A stretch of DNA of 64,000 bases from Salegentibacter agarivorans (GTDB taxonomy: Bacteria; Bacteroidota; Bacteroidia; Flavobacteriales; Flavobacteriaceae): assembly GCF_900113135.1 (NCBI RefSeq), contig NZ_FOOH01000005.1, forward strand, positions 1 through 64,000, given 5' to 3'. The translations under genes and the position numbers were made by a program. Below the pieces are notes generated by a model, which was not told the DNA's origin, did no database searches, and saw nothing but the letters and a program-made list of their open reading frames with translations. This document shows positions 37,408 to 46,449 of this stretch, piece after piece. Position 1 is the first letter of the stretch. Each line of letters begins with the position of its first letter.

Positions 37408-39129
37408 TTATTGCTCAATAACACCCGTTACTTCCCCACAATTCAGCATAGCACTACCGTAATATGGATTCCTTATTTCTTCTGAAAGGCTTAACCAATC
37501 GGCGCCTTCATCGTTATTCGCCATAGGACAATGCTGTATGTAAATCTGCTCATTAAATGGTTTTAAACTTTTTGCCATCCTGATCATTTCTGCGGAAAAA
37601 TCAATAAAACCGGTTCTTAATGCTGAAATATCTTCAGAAGCTTTCATGATAGATAGTTTAGCCTGAAGCTGGGTTTTATAATTTTCAACAGCACCTGCCG
37701 CTGAAGTCGGAATAGCCGAAACATCCACAGCCTCAATTTTACTTTCTACTGTCTTCAAGTGTTTTTTTGCAGCTTCAAAATCATCTTCTACCAGGGCATT
37801 TTTTAATGCCAAATAAGAATTAAATACCTCCTGAATTTCGTTTTTCCCGGCTGCAGATAATTCTATCTCTTCAATATGGCCTGTACCATTTTCCTGCGGA
37901 TTCATCATACTGGATTTTCCGGCTAATTGCACTGCCGCATCTACGGTAAAAGTACCATTTACCACAATTTCCTCGCCTTCATTTAAACCTTTTTCCACAA
38001 CATAAGAATCCCCTAAAGAAGAACCTAAAACCACTTCCCGATGTTTAAATCCGGCGCCATTTTCTACATTTTCCTTCACATATACCACAGAACGTTTCCC
38101 CGTCCACAAAACTGCAGATTTTGGAATTACAATTTCTTCGTTTTCGGCACTAAGGTTATTTTCTATAATTCCTGTTGCAAACATTCCTGGTTTAATTCGT
38201 CTATTCTCATTATTAATTTCTACCCGGGCAGTAGCCACCCGGGTATTATTATTTAGCAACGGATCTACAAACTTTACCTCACCCTCAAAGGTTTCCCCGG
38301 GAATTGATTGTATAGTATATTTTATGGTGCTGCCTTCTTTAATCCAGGACATATTGCTCTCGTAAACATCAAAAAGCACCCAAAGTTTATCAAGATTAGC
38401 AATTTTATAAATAGGCATTCCCCGCTCCAGGTAATCACCCTGTTCAGCCATAAGTTCGGTCACTACGCCACCAACATCGGCAATAATTGAAAACCTCTCC
38501 ATAGCCTCACCTCTACTCAACATTTTATTAATTTGCGCCTCACTAATTTTCCAGTTTCTAAGCTTTTGTTTTGCGGCTTCAAAAAGTTCTGGCTGACTTT
38601 CCTTTATCTCGGCTGCCTGTAATAATTCTTCCTGGGCAGTTACTAAATCTGGCGAATAAACGCTGGCCAGAACCTGTCCACGATTCACTTTTTCACCCGT
38701 AAAATTCACTTGCAATTGCTCAATTCTCCCAGGAATATGGGTAGATTGCGTGTAAGTGTTACGCTCGTCTACCTCAACTTTTCCATTAAGTCTAATTTCT
38801 TTTGAAGTTTCACCTGCTCCAACCAGCATGGTTTCAACATTTGCAAGTTTCAGTGCATTTTCACTCATCACAAACATGTCTGAATCCAGTTCGTTTTCAT
38901 CTTCTGAAACCGGAATTAGATCCATTCCACAAATTGGGCAATCTCCCGGTTCGTTTTGCCTTATCGAAGGGTGCATAGAACAGGTCCAGGTTTGATCTTC
39001 GCTCCTTTCAGAGTGATCGTGCTCTTCAACTTGTTCAGCATCATTCCCTCCACCAAAAAGCAGGTATCCGAGTAAAAGTCCAAGGATAAGAATCCCCGCA
39101 GCTTTCCATATATTATTAATTCTTTTCAT
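37408..39129 (-). CDS. cusB: CusB-type RND periplasmic adaptor with metal-binding extensions
   Basis: 573 residues. An N-terminal membrane anchor (WKAAGILILGLLLGYLLFGG) is followed by a heavy-metal-binding domain (WTCSMHPSIRQNEPGDCPIC, about 48-67, then GMDLIPV). Then come HlyD/CusB barrel-sandwich parts (RNTYTQSTHIPGRIEQLQVN; PGMFATGIIENN) and a C-terminal DUF3347 (about 420-573, IQHCPMANNDEGADW, NPYYGSAMLNCGEVT). It bridges CusA and the TolC-like channel and hands over metal. Its start overlaps the 3' end of the TolC-family gene by 14 bases, so translation is coupled. Confidence 0.93.
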   Translation of the reverse strand: MKRINNIWKAAGILILGLLLGYLLFGGGNDAEQVEEHDHSERSEDQTWTCSMHPSIRQNEPGDCPICGMDLIPVSEDENELDSDMFVMSENALKLANVETMLVGAGETSKEIRLNGKVEVDERNTYTQSTHIPGRIEQLQVNFTGEKVNRGQVLASVYSPDLVTAQEELLQAAEIKESQPELFEAAKQKLRNWKISEAQINKMLSRGEAMERFSIIADVGGVVTELMAEQGDYLERGMPIYKIANLDKLWVLFDVYESNMSWIKEGSTIKYTIQSIPGETFEGEVKFVDPLLNNNTRVATARVEINNENRRIKPGMFATGIIENNLSAENEEIVIPKSAVLWTGKRSVVYVKENVENGAGFKHREVVLGSSLGDSYVVEKGLNEGEEIVVNGTFTVDAAVQLAGKSSMMNPQENGTGHIEEIELSAAGKNEIQEVFNSYLALKNALVEDDFEAAKKHLKTVESKIEAVDVSAIPTSAAGAVENYKTQLQAKLSIMKASEDISALRTGFIDFSAEMIRMAKSLKPFNEQIYIQHCPMANNDEGADWLSLSEEIRNPYYGSAMLNCGEVTGVIEQ

Positions 39130-40384
39130 CGTAATTTTCAGTTTTAGCTGATAAATAATCCATTTTTGCCTGAGCCGTAAATCCGGTTTTCAAGGCTTCT
39201 ATTTGCTGAGTTTTCAGCATTAAAATATCCTGATTCATTTGAAGCACTTCCTCAAAATCGCCATCGTTATTACTAAAAGCCGAAACCAAAAGCCTATTTG
39301 CCTGGTTAGAACTTTCAATTTGCCGTTCATAAAGCTTTAGTAATTTATCGGCTTTATTTAAATCGTAGACCGTTTGCTCAAATTCACTTAGTAACTGGTT
39401 CTCTCTCGCTTCTTTATTTTGAATGGCAGCCTCCTGCATTAGTTCGGCTTCTTTTTCTGCGGCTTTATATTTTTTTCTAAAAATTGGTAAACTCACCGAA
39501 AACATAGGCATTATTGCGTCCTGCCCGTTCATTGGCGGATTTGCATCTCTTCGTTTTGAAATAATCGAATAATCCACGCCAATCCCGAAATTAGGTAAGC
39601 CCGATTTTTGCGCTGTTTCTGCACGACTTTCATATGCCTCCCGCTCCCTATCGAATTTGGCAAGTTCTGGATGCATTTTAAAAGCTTCTTCAGGATTAAT
39701 TATTTCGTTCTGTATTTCAGGATTAAAAATCAGGGTATCCTGAATTGCAACATCAGCTTGCCTATCTCTATTCAGTAAAAGATTAAACTGCTTTTTTAAA
39801 CTTTCCAGTTGTTCTTTTTCAAGCTCAATTTCTGTTAAGGCTTCGTCCCGTTTAATATCTACCCGAACCACATTTACCATTTTTGAACTTCCGCTTCTAA
39901 ACTTACTAAGGGAAAGCTCACGATAGGAATCCAGAATGTCCAGGTTTTCCTCCTTTAGAGCAATAGTTTTCTCAATAGCAAAAAGTTGGGCATATGCTTT
40001 TTTTATTTCGAAAAATAAGTCGGCTCGCATTGCCAAATACTCCTGAAATCTTGCTTCTGCCAGTAAATCTGCTGCTTCTTTTTTTGTTTTTAAAGTTCCA
40101 AACCAGGGAAACATCTGCATAAGGCTAAACCGGGCTTCCTGGGCGCCCAAACGTGTTTCAACCATTCTGCCAAATGCGCTAACCGTTAGCGTGGGATCTG
40201 GTAAAGAAGAAACTTGCGGCGATTGCTGCAATGCAGCTTCAAATTGCGTATAAGCAGATTGTAGCTTAGGATTATTTTCTGCTGCGATTTTGAGATAATC
40301 TTCCAACTCCTGCGCAATTCCCACTCCTCCCCAAAGAGAGATAAGAAGCAAGCTTATAAAAATTTTTTTTGTGTCTATTTTCAT
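39116..40384 (-). CDS. TolC-family outer-membrane efflux protein
   Basis: 422 residues with a Sec signal ending WGGVGIAQE. It has the two halves of the OEP family, dominated by long helices (AALQQSPQVSSLPDPTLTV; RGSGxx-like FRSGSSKMVNVVRVDIKRDE). It forms the outer-membrane exit channel of the copper RND pump (CusC role). It is shorter than E. coli CusC and lacks its lipidation site, as is usual in Bacteroidota. It lies between cusA (28 bases upstream) and cusB (overlapping), one operon. Confidence 0.93.
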   Translation of the reverse strand: MKIDTKKIFISLLLISLWGGVGIAQELEDYLKIAAENNPKLQSAYTQFEAALQQSPQVSSLPDPTLTVSAFGRMVETRLGAQEARFSLMQMFPWFGTLKTKKEAADLLAEARFQEYLAMRADLFFEIKKAYAQLFAIEKTIALKEENLDILDSYRELSLSKFRSGSSKMVNVVRVDIKRDEALTEIELEKEQLESLKKQFNLLLNRDRQADVAIQDTLIFNPEIQNEIINPEEAFKMHPELAKFDREREAYESRAETAQKSGLPNFGIGVDYSIISKRRDANPPMNGQDAIMPMFSVSLPIFRKKYKAAEKEAELMQEAAIQNKEARENQLLSEFEQTVYDLNKADKLLKLYERQIESSNQANRLLVSAFSNNDGDFEEVLQMNQDILMLKTQQIEALKTGFTAQAKMDYLSAKTENYDEKN

Positions 40385-40412
40385 TATCTAATTCTTATTT
40401 CTTTCAGAAATT

Positions 40413-43400
40413 CTATGACTGAATTGTTGCTGGTTGTTCTCCATTTTCTTCTGTGGAATTGGAAGAAGCATTCTCCCGCCATATGGCCTGTAAAACCGGC
40501 ACTACGAAAATTGTCATAATCTGGATCAACATCCCACCTACAATTGGAATGGCCATTGGAACCATAATATCAGATCCTTTCCCGGTTGAAGTGAGTACCG
40601 GGAAAAGCGCAATGATTGTTACTGCCGTGGTCATCATTGCAGGGCGTACCCGTTTTAAACCGGCTTCCATCACCGCTTCCCGAACTTCTGAAACTGTTTT
40701 TGGATTTTTTCTTTCAAAAACCTGGTGAATATAAGTTCCCATCAATACGCCATCATCGGTTGCAATACCAAACAAAGCGATGAATCCAACCCATACTGCT
40801 ACGCTTAAATTGACCTCCTGCATTTGAAAAAGGCTACGCATATTGGTGCCGAACATATCAAAGTCCATAAACCAGCCCTGCCCGTAAAGCCAGATCATAA
40901 TAAAGCCGCCGGCAAAGGCCACAAATACTCCTGAAAAATGGATTGTTGAAGCAATAATGCTTTTAAACTGAAAATAGAGCAACAGGAAAATGATAAGCAA
41001 ACAAATAGGAATTAAGATTGCCAAACGTTTTACAGCCCGTACCTGGTTTTCATAATTTCCGGAGAATTTATAACTAATCCCTTGCGGCACTTGCAGTTCG
41101 CCAGCATCAATTTTATCCTGAATATGCTGCTGGGCATCATTCACCACGTTTACTTCGGCAAAACCGTCGCGTTTATCAAAAAGGACATAGCCGGTTAAAA
41201 AAGTTTCTTCACTTTTTATCATTTGCGGCCCGCGCTCATACTTAAGTTCAGCAAGCTCTCCTAACGGGATTTGAGCCCCATCCGAAGTCGGTATCAGAAT
41301 GTTTTTAATACTTTCAGGATCATTCCTTAATTCGCGGGGATATCGCACCCTAACCGGAAAGCGTTCCCTGCCTTCTACCGTAGAAGTGATTTCCATCCCC
41401 CCAATCGCAGTTTCAATGGTTTGCTGAACGTCTTCAATACTAAGTCCGTAACGGGCAATCGCATTTCGATCTATATCTATTTCCAGATAAGGTTTTCCAA
41501 CTACACGATCGGCAAAAACAGCTTCAGATTTTAATGAAGGTACTTCCTTTAGCAATTCCTCCAGTTCCATTCCAAAATCTTGAATAGTCCTCAAATCTGG
41601 TCCATAAACTTTAATTCCCATCGGTGCCCGCATCCCGGTTTGCAACATTACCAGACGGGTTTCTATGGGTTGTAATTTTGGCGCCGAAGTAACCCCGGGA
41701 AGTTTGGTGCGTTTTGTAATTTCATTCCAAATGTCGTCGGGACTATTAATATGTTCACGCCAGTTTCGGTAGAACCTTCCATCTTCATCTTCAATTAAAT
41801 TTGAAGCGATTACATCTCGCTGGATAGCTTCAGCATTAGTTAAAGTGTCCCCTGATTTGAGAATAAAACGGTTTTCATCATCAACTTTAAAACGCTGCAT
41901 CGAGCCGTCTTCAGCATGAATATATTCCGGTTTATAATTAATGATATTTTCAAACATAGAAATTGGCGCGGGATCCAGAGCGGTTTCTGCCCGACCTAAT
42001 TTACCAACCGCAACCTCAACTTCAGGAATACTGGTTACCGCCATATCCAACTGTTTCAAGGTTTTGGTGGTTTCTTCCATCCCGGCGTGCGGCATGGTAG
42101 TTGGCATCAGTAAAAAGCTGCCTTCACTTAACGATGGCATAAATTCCTTGCCCACCCCAGGGAAAGTGTGAGCCATTCCACTCCAAACCTGGGTTGTTCT
42201 CACATTCCAACCTACTTTATCAAATCCGCCTGCTACAAATCCAAATAATTTTGGAAAACCAAACCAGATCATCGTCCCAAAAAAGATGGTAATAATAGGG
42301 AGCGTTAAAAACTTCCCTTTATTGGTTAAACACCAGTTTAAGATCGGTTCGTAAAACTTCACCACCATCATTAATACCACCAAGGTGATACTTAGTAAAA
42401 GAATTACAAAGATATAATTGGCAAAAGCCGATTTCTGAAAGCCAAGCGGCATCCACTCTTCAGCCAGAAAGAATACGGTAACCGCCAGGATTAAACCGGG
42501 AATAACCAAATTTGTATATTTTCCAAAAAACTGTGGATTCCTTTCTTCAAGAATTTTTACGATTCCAATTAACGTTAGAGCTAAAGGCAACCAGAAACTA
42601 AAAATAATAGCCAGAGCGATTCCTGAAACGATTAAAACGATATTCCAAATTTGCTGGGTCTTCTTTTTATTGATTTTAATGTTGAAAAAGAAATACGAAA
42701 GCATTGGCAACACAAAAACCCCGATAAGGAAAGCCGCAACCAAGGCAAAGGTTTTGGTAAAAGCCAGGGGACGGAATAATTTTCCTTCAGCATTTTCCAT
42801 AAAGAACACCGGGATAAAACTCACAATTGTGGTGGCCAGTGCTGTTGTTACCGCTGGAGCTACTTCAGCGGTAGCTTTGTAGATTACTCCGGCGAGTTTA
42901 TTTCCGCGGAGATCTTTATTTTCGGGCATTTCCAGCCAGCGAATGGTATTTTCAACAAAAACAATCCCAACATCTACCATCACTCCAATGGCTATGGCAA
43001 TCCCGGAAAGGGCTACCACATTGGCATCTACCCCTAAATAGCGCATCGCGATAAAAGTCATAAGCACCGCAACCGGCAATAAACTGGAAATTAAAATGGA
43101 AGCCCGTAGGTTTAAAACGAGTACAATAATTACGATAATGCTAATTAGTACCTCGTGGGAAAGTGCTCGCTCCAGGGTGTTTATAGTTTCATTAATAAGT
43201 TGTGTTCTATCGTAAAAAGGGACGATAGTTAACTGACTTTCGGTACCATCAGAAAGCGTTTTAGATGGTAATCCGGTAGATATTTCCTGGATTTTATCTT
43301 TCGTGTTTTGAATTACCGCCAGCGGATTTGAGCCATAGCGCGCTACAACCACACCGCCAACAACTTCAGCTCCTCCCTTATCTAAAACTCCGCGGCGTTC

Positions 43401-44261
43401 GGCAGGGCCCAAACTTACCCGGCCAAGGTCTTTAATAAGTACCGGGGTGTTATCATTTTCGGCAACCACGGTATTTTCAATATCTTCAATAGATTCAATA
43501 TAACCGAGACCACGAACCAGGTATTCCACCTTGTTTACCTCTAAAGTTTTCGCCCCGGCATCGCGGTTAGAATTCTTTACCGCCATCATTACCTGGTTGA
43601 TGCCAATTCCGTAGGCTTTAAGCGCATCGGGGTTTACATCAATTTGATATTCCTGTACAAAACCACCAATAGAAGCTACTTCTGAAACTCCTTTTGCGCC
43701 GCTTAGTCCAAGTTTCACATAATAATCCTGAACTTTACGCAATTCGTGAAGGTCCCAGCCACCGGTTACATTTCCGTCTTTATCCCGACCTTCTAAAGTG
43801 TACCAAAAAACCTGGCCTAAACCTGTAGCATCAGGACCCAATGTTGGTTGAACATCATCGGGTAATAAACCTGCAGGAAGAGAATTCAACTTTTCTAACA
43901 CCCGGCTTCTTGACCAGTAAAACTCTACATCTTCTTCAAAAATGATATAAATACTGGAAAAACCAAACATGGAAGAACTACGAATAGATTTCACTCCCGG
44001 AATTCCCAAAAGTGAACTGGTAAGCGGATAAGTAATTTGATCTTCTATATCCTGGGGAGAACGCCCGGGCCAATCGGTAAAAACAATTTGCTGATTTTCT
44101 CCAATATCTGGAATGGCATCTACAGGAACTGGATCACTTGGCAAGAACCCGGTGTCCCAATTAAAAGGCGCAGTTACCAATCCCCAGCCGATTAGAAATA
44201 CTAACAGCAGGACAGAAACCAGTCGGTTATAAAGAAAATATTTTATAATCTTATTAAACAT
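40413..44261 (-). CDS. cusA: CusA-type heavy-metal RND transporter
   Basis: 1282 residues, a proton-driven pump expelling Cu(I)/Ag(I)-type ions. HME-RND features include DPVPVDAIPDIGENQQIV, PLTSSLLGIPGVKSIRS, VDVGIVFVENTIRW in TM4 and the C-terminal GIATDDGVLMGTYI. It is about 240 residues longer than E. coli CusA. The excess includes an additional hydrophobic block after TM6 (about residues 540-660) and an acidic insertion (HAEDGSMQRFKVDDENRF to NSPDDIWNE) in the periplasmic porter part. Large versions like this are typical for Bacteroidota. It is the second gene of the unit after the HYC_CC_PP gene, with a repeat in between. Confidence 0.94.
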   Translation of the reverse strand: MFNKIIKYFLYNRLVSVLLLVFLIGWGLVTAPFNWDTGFLPSDPVPVDAIPDIGENQQIVFTDWPGRSPQDIEDQITYPLTSSLLGIPGVKSIRSSSMFGFSSIYIIFEEDVEFYWSRSRVLEKLNSLPAGLLPDDVQPTLGPDATGLGQVFWYTLEGRDKDGNVTGGWDLHELRKVQDYYVKLGLSGAKGVSEVASIGGFVQEYQIDVNPDALKAYGIGINQVMMAVKNSNRDAGAKTLEVNKVEYLVRGLGYIESIEDIENTVVAENDNTPVLIKDLGRVSLGPAERRGVLDKGGAEVVGGVVVARYGSNPLAVIQNTKDKIQEISTGLPSKTLSDGTESQLTIVPFYDRTQLINETINTLERALSHEVLISIIVIIVLVLNLRASILISSLLPVAVLMTFIAMRYLGVDANVVALSGIAIAIGVMVDVGIVFVENTIRWLEMPENKDLRGNKLAGVIYKATAEVAPAVTTALATTIVSFIPVFFMENAEGKLFRPLAFTKTFALVAAFLIGVFVLPMLSYFFFNIKINKKKTQQIWNIVLIVSGIALAIIFSFWLPLALTLIGIVKILEERNPQFFGKYTNLVIPGLILAVTVFFLAEEWMPLGFQKSAFANYIFVILLLSITLVVLMMVVKFYEPILNWCLTNKGKFLTLPIITIFFGTMIWFGFPKLFGFVAGGFDKVGWNVRTTQVWSGMAHTFPGVGKEFMPSLSEGSFLLMPTTMPHAGMEETTKTLKQLDMAVTSIPEVEVAVGKLGRAETALDPAPISMFENIINYKPEYIHAEDGSMQRFKVDDENRFILKSGDTLTNAEAIQRDVIASNLIEDEDGRFYRNWREHINSPDDIWNEITKRTKLPGVTSAPKLQPIETRLVMLQTGMRAPMGIKVYGPDLRTIQDFGMELEELLKEVPSLKSEAVFADRVVGKPYLEIDIDRNAIARYGLSIEDVQQTIETAIGGMEITSTVEGRERFPVRVRYPRELRNDPESIKNILIPTSDGAQIPLGELAELKYERGPQMIKSEETFLTGYVLFDKRDGFAEVNVVNDAQQHIQDKIDAGELQVPQGISYKFSGNYENQVRAVKRLAILIPICLLIIFLLLYFQFKSIIASTIHFSGVFVAFAGGFIMIWLYGQGWFMDFDMFGTNMRSLFQMQEVNLSVAVWVGFIALFGIATDDGVLMGTYIHQVFERKNPKTVSEVREAVMEAGLKRVRPAMMTTAVTIIALFPVLTSTGKGSDIMVPMAIPIVGGMLIQIMTIFVVPVLQAIWRENASSNSTEENGEQPATIQS

Positions 44262-44317
44262 GAATGTGGATATACATTAATAAAACAACTAAGCGCTATA
44301 AACAAATGAGAAATAGC

Positions 44318-44427
44318 TCAAAATGAAACTGTAAACGTCATTATGATACCGATGTTTATCGGGAGAAGTAATCTGCTGATATTAACAGATCGCGTCGTGC
44401 TTCGCAATGACGATTTTATCATTTTGA
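44318..44427. repeat. Palindromic intergenic repeat (REP/MITE-like), second copy type
   Basis: Outer arms TCAAAATGA (44318-44326) and TCATTTTGA (44419-44427), inner arms ACGTCATT and AATGACG, and between them the local hairpins CCGATGTTTATCGG and CGTCGTGCTTCG-type. This belongs to the repeats with CGTCATT ends and TCGTGCTTCGCAATGACG common in Bacteroidota intergenic DNA. It lies between the HYC_CC_PP gene and cusA and may lower read-through. Confidence 0.65.
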
Positions 44428-44455
44428 AACAGGATGACATTTACAAAAATGTATA

Positions 44456-44848
44456 TCAAATAAGGAAAACCTGGTCTTCGAGATGTATGTCTTTGACCAG
44501 AAGTGGTGGAGAATAATCTTTAAAAGGAATATTTTCTTTTGAAAAATCTTCAAAAATAAAAATGTAGGAATAAGCAAAGCCTGTGAGGAAAAGCTGTTGA
44601 TTTAGATCTAGCGAATCAAACTGGTGTTTTAACTCGTCCTGGCCTTCTACCGCAACTTTTTCATTGGTACAGCAGGAATCTTCAGTTGAAGTTTCCATTT
44701 CCATCCCGCAGGTTTTGGCTTCAGAAAAAATTGCTTTATCTACTAAAAAGCTTCCGCAGAAATGTTTATCAACCGTAAAAGAAAAGGTTGAAAACAGCAC
44801 TAAAAATGCCATTGCTATAGAAATGCTATGTTGAAAAGCTTTTTTCAT
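44456..44848 (-). CDS. HYC_CC_PP family protein
   Basis: 130 residues with an N-terminal hydrophobic segment (ISIAMAFLVLFSTFSFTV) then DKHFCGSFLVD, a cysteine pair DSCCTNEK and the C-terminal YSPPLLVKDI. The HFC, CC and PP features define a small Bacteroidota family of unknown function, named for these residues. Cysteines and methionines (CGMEMETS) suggest metal binding in the periplasm. It lies upstream of cusA in the same direction with its own promoter candidate, so a copper-sensing or chaperone role is possible but unproven. Confidence 0.8.
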   Translation of the reverse strand: MKKAFQHSISIAMAFLVLFSTFSFTVDKHFCGSFLVDKAIFSEAKTCGMEMETSTEDSCCTNEKVAVEGQDELKHQFDSLDLNQQLFLTGFAYSYIFIFEDFSKENIPFKDYSPPLLVKDIHLEDQVFLI

Positions 44849-44854
44849 CAGCTA

Positions 44855-44862
44855 CAAAAATA
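44855..44862 (-). promoter_or_regulatory. Candidate -7 element for the HYC_CC_PP / cus unit
   Basis: TATTTTTG on the minus strand matches TAnnTTTG, 6 bases upstream of the ATG at 44848. That is close enough for a nearly leaderless message. Confidence 0.35.
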
Positions 44863-44914
44863 GGTAAAATTTTGAAATAAAGTCTTTCCAGATTTTTGGG
44901 AATAACTTTCAATA

Positions 44915-45358
44915 TTATAGGTTTTCCCGTTTTTTTAATCTGTAATAATAAAAAGCAGGCAATAAAATAAGGATAAATACTGGGTGAATTAAAAATCGGC
45001 GTACATAAAATAAACCCATTACATTTTCTAAATTCAAATTAAAATAAAGTACACTGAATGTTGCCAGACCAATTCCAAAAAGTAAGGTAAAAAGCAAGGC
45101 GGCAAATTTCACAATATTTTTATCGCGAAAACTAACAAAAAGGATTACCAGGGAAATAGCAGTATTTAGCCAGTAGCGTAAACTAAGGTTAAGCAATAAT
45201 TTAGGGAAATTAATTTCGGGTACTTCCATTGCTAAATAACCGCCATAACGGTAAAAATCTATTAGCGGATCGTAAAATAACTGATGCTCAAAAAACCTCA
45301 CCAAAATCAGCAAAATAACTAAAACCCCAATGCCTGATAGCCTTAAAAATTGTTTCAT
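44915..45358 (-). CDS. Exosortase F system-associated membrane protein
   Basis: 147 residues with about four membrane segments. The start MKQFLRLSGIGVLVILLILVRFFEHQLFYDPL and the motif FHxPxL-like RRFLIHPVFILILLPAFYYY fit the small protein that regularly accompanies XrtF. Its ATG overlaps the XrtF stop by 4 bases, so the two are translated together. The role in the exosortase system is not known. Confidence 0.85.
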   Translation of the reverse strand: MKQFLRLSGIGVLVILLILVRFFEHQLFYDPLIDFYRYGGYLAMEVPEINFPKLLLNLSLRYWLNTAISLVILFVSFRDKNIVKFAALLFTLLFGIGLATFSVLYFNLNLENVMGLFYVRRFLIHPVFILILLPAFYYYRLKKRENL

Positions 45359-45900
45359 AATTTCTGTTTTTGGCTATAAATACGCACCCAGATAACCCAC
45401 AGTAAAAATACGGTGCCGTAGATAATTAATGGGAATATAATGCTGTGTAGAAATTCGGTATGTTGCGGATACTCGTAAATTCCCACAGCGAGAATACCAA
45501 TTCTAATAATATTCATTGCATAAATTATTACACTACCCGCTAAAAGATAAAGTAGTGTGAGTTTCAATCGGCCAAAAAAGGAAAGTACAAAAGCGATAAA
45601 TAAAATAATGATACTAACTGCATTGCAGCCTTCCACGATTCTGGCCAAATAGACCTCATTAACAATAAGCTTCATTGAAAGTTCTGACTGGTGCGGTAAA
45701 ATTTGCGCGTTATAACCAAAACTACTAATTAAGATTTCACTTTGTTTTGCCACAAGATGAGTAATGTAATCTGGAAAATAAATAGGCGACCTAAAGAATT
45801 CTAAATAAAGATTATAAATAAGGGTGAGCACCAGGTAACTTCCCAAAAACATAAAAATGAAACGAAGAACCGATTTATATTTAATAAATAACCTGATCAA
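45355..45900 (-). CDS. xrtF: Exosortase family protein XrtF
   Basis: 181 residues and about five membrane helices. The catalytic triad expected for exosortases is present: C92 in EGCNAVSI, R133 in NIIRIGIL and H152 in EFLHSIIFP. XrtF is the Flavobacteriia variant; exosortases process proteins carrying a short C-terminal sorting tripartite signal. No substrate gene is next to it, so targets must be elsewhere. Followed by its partner protein with a 4-base overlap. Confidence 0.93.
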   Translation of the reverse strand: MIRLFIKYKSVLRFIFMFLGSYLVLTLIYNLYLEFFRSPIYFPDYITHLVAKQSEILISSFGYNAQILPHQSELSMKLIVNEVYLARIVEGCNAVSIIILFIAFVLSFFGRLKLTLLYLLAGSVIIYAMNIIRIGILAVGIYEYPQHTEFLHSIIFPLIIYGTVFLLWVIWVRIYSQKQKL

Positions 45901-45919
45901 TTTTAGAGAGTGTTTTTAA

Positions 45920-45927
45920 CAAATTTA
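45920..45927 (-). promoter_or_regulatory. Candidate -7 element for the xrtF pair
   Basis: TAAATTTG on the minus strand matches TAnnTTTG, 19 bases upstream of the xrtF ATG. Confidence 0.45.
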
Positions 45928-45963
45928 TATAAATAAGAGCCTGTGCTTGCTATAATTTTTGAA

Positions 45964-45971
45964 TACTTTTG
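45964..45971 (+). promoter_or_regulatory. Candidate -7 element for the GAF protein gene
   Basis: TACTTTTG matches TAnnTTTG and lies 16 bases before the ATG at 45988. It overlaps the upstream part of the open frame and so favours the later start. Confidence 0.45.
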
Positions 45972-45987
45972 CACCAAAATATCAACT

Positions 45988-46446
45988 ATGCCATTTCAGA
46001 AATTAAAACCAGAAATTAAAACTATTCTTGAAAACGATAATCTATCGGTAGACCACCGATTATCGCAGGTTTGTGAGGTTTTAAAAGAAAATATCCCATA
46101 TTATGATTGGGTAGGTTTTTATTTTAAAAATGGCGATAAAGACGAATTGAAATTGCGTTCTTTCGCAGGCGAACCTACAGACCATACTATTATTCCTTTT
46201 GGAAAAGGGATTTGCGGGCAGGTAGCGGTTTCTAATGAAAACTTTGTAGTGCCAGATGTAAAAGCACAAACTAATTATATAGCCTGTAGCATTAACGTGA
46301 AAGCTGAAATTGTTGTCCCGCTTTTCTTAAACGGCGAGAACATTGGCCAGATTGATATAGATTCTCACACTCCAGATCCATTTTCTAAGGAAGATGAAGA
46401 ATTTTTGGAATGGGTTAATGAGAAAGTGGCTGAAGTTTTAAGTTAA
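45988..46446 (+). CDS. GAF-domain protein, free methionine-(R)-sulfoxide reductase-like
   Basis: 152 residues forming a single GAF domain. FGKGICGQVA (C76) and NYIACSINVKAEIVVPL (C100) correspond to two of the active cysteines of the free methionine-(R)-sulfoxide reductase family (fRMsr). A third cysteine lies at C29, not obviously equivalent. The enzyme repairs oxidised free methionine in the cytosol. The start at 45988 (MPFQKL) is preferred over an upstream TTG because a promoter lies between. Single gene, divergent from xrtF. Confidence 0.85.
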   Translation: MPFQKLKPEIKTILENDNLSVDHRLSQVCEVLKENIPYYDWVGFYFKNGDKDELKLRSFAGEPTDHTIIPFGKGICGQVAVSNENFVVPDVKAQTNYIACSINVKAEIVVPLFLNGENIGQIDIDSHTPDPFSKEDEEFLEWVNEKVAEVLS

Positions 46447-46449
46447 AAC

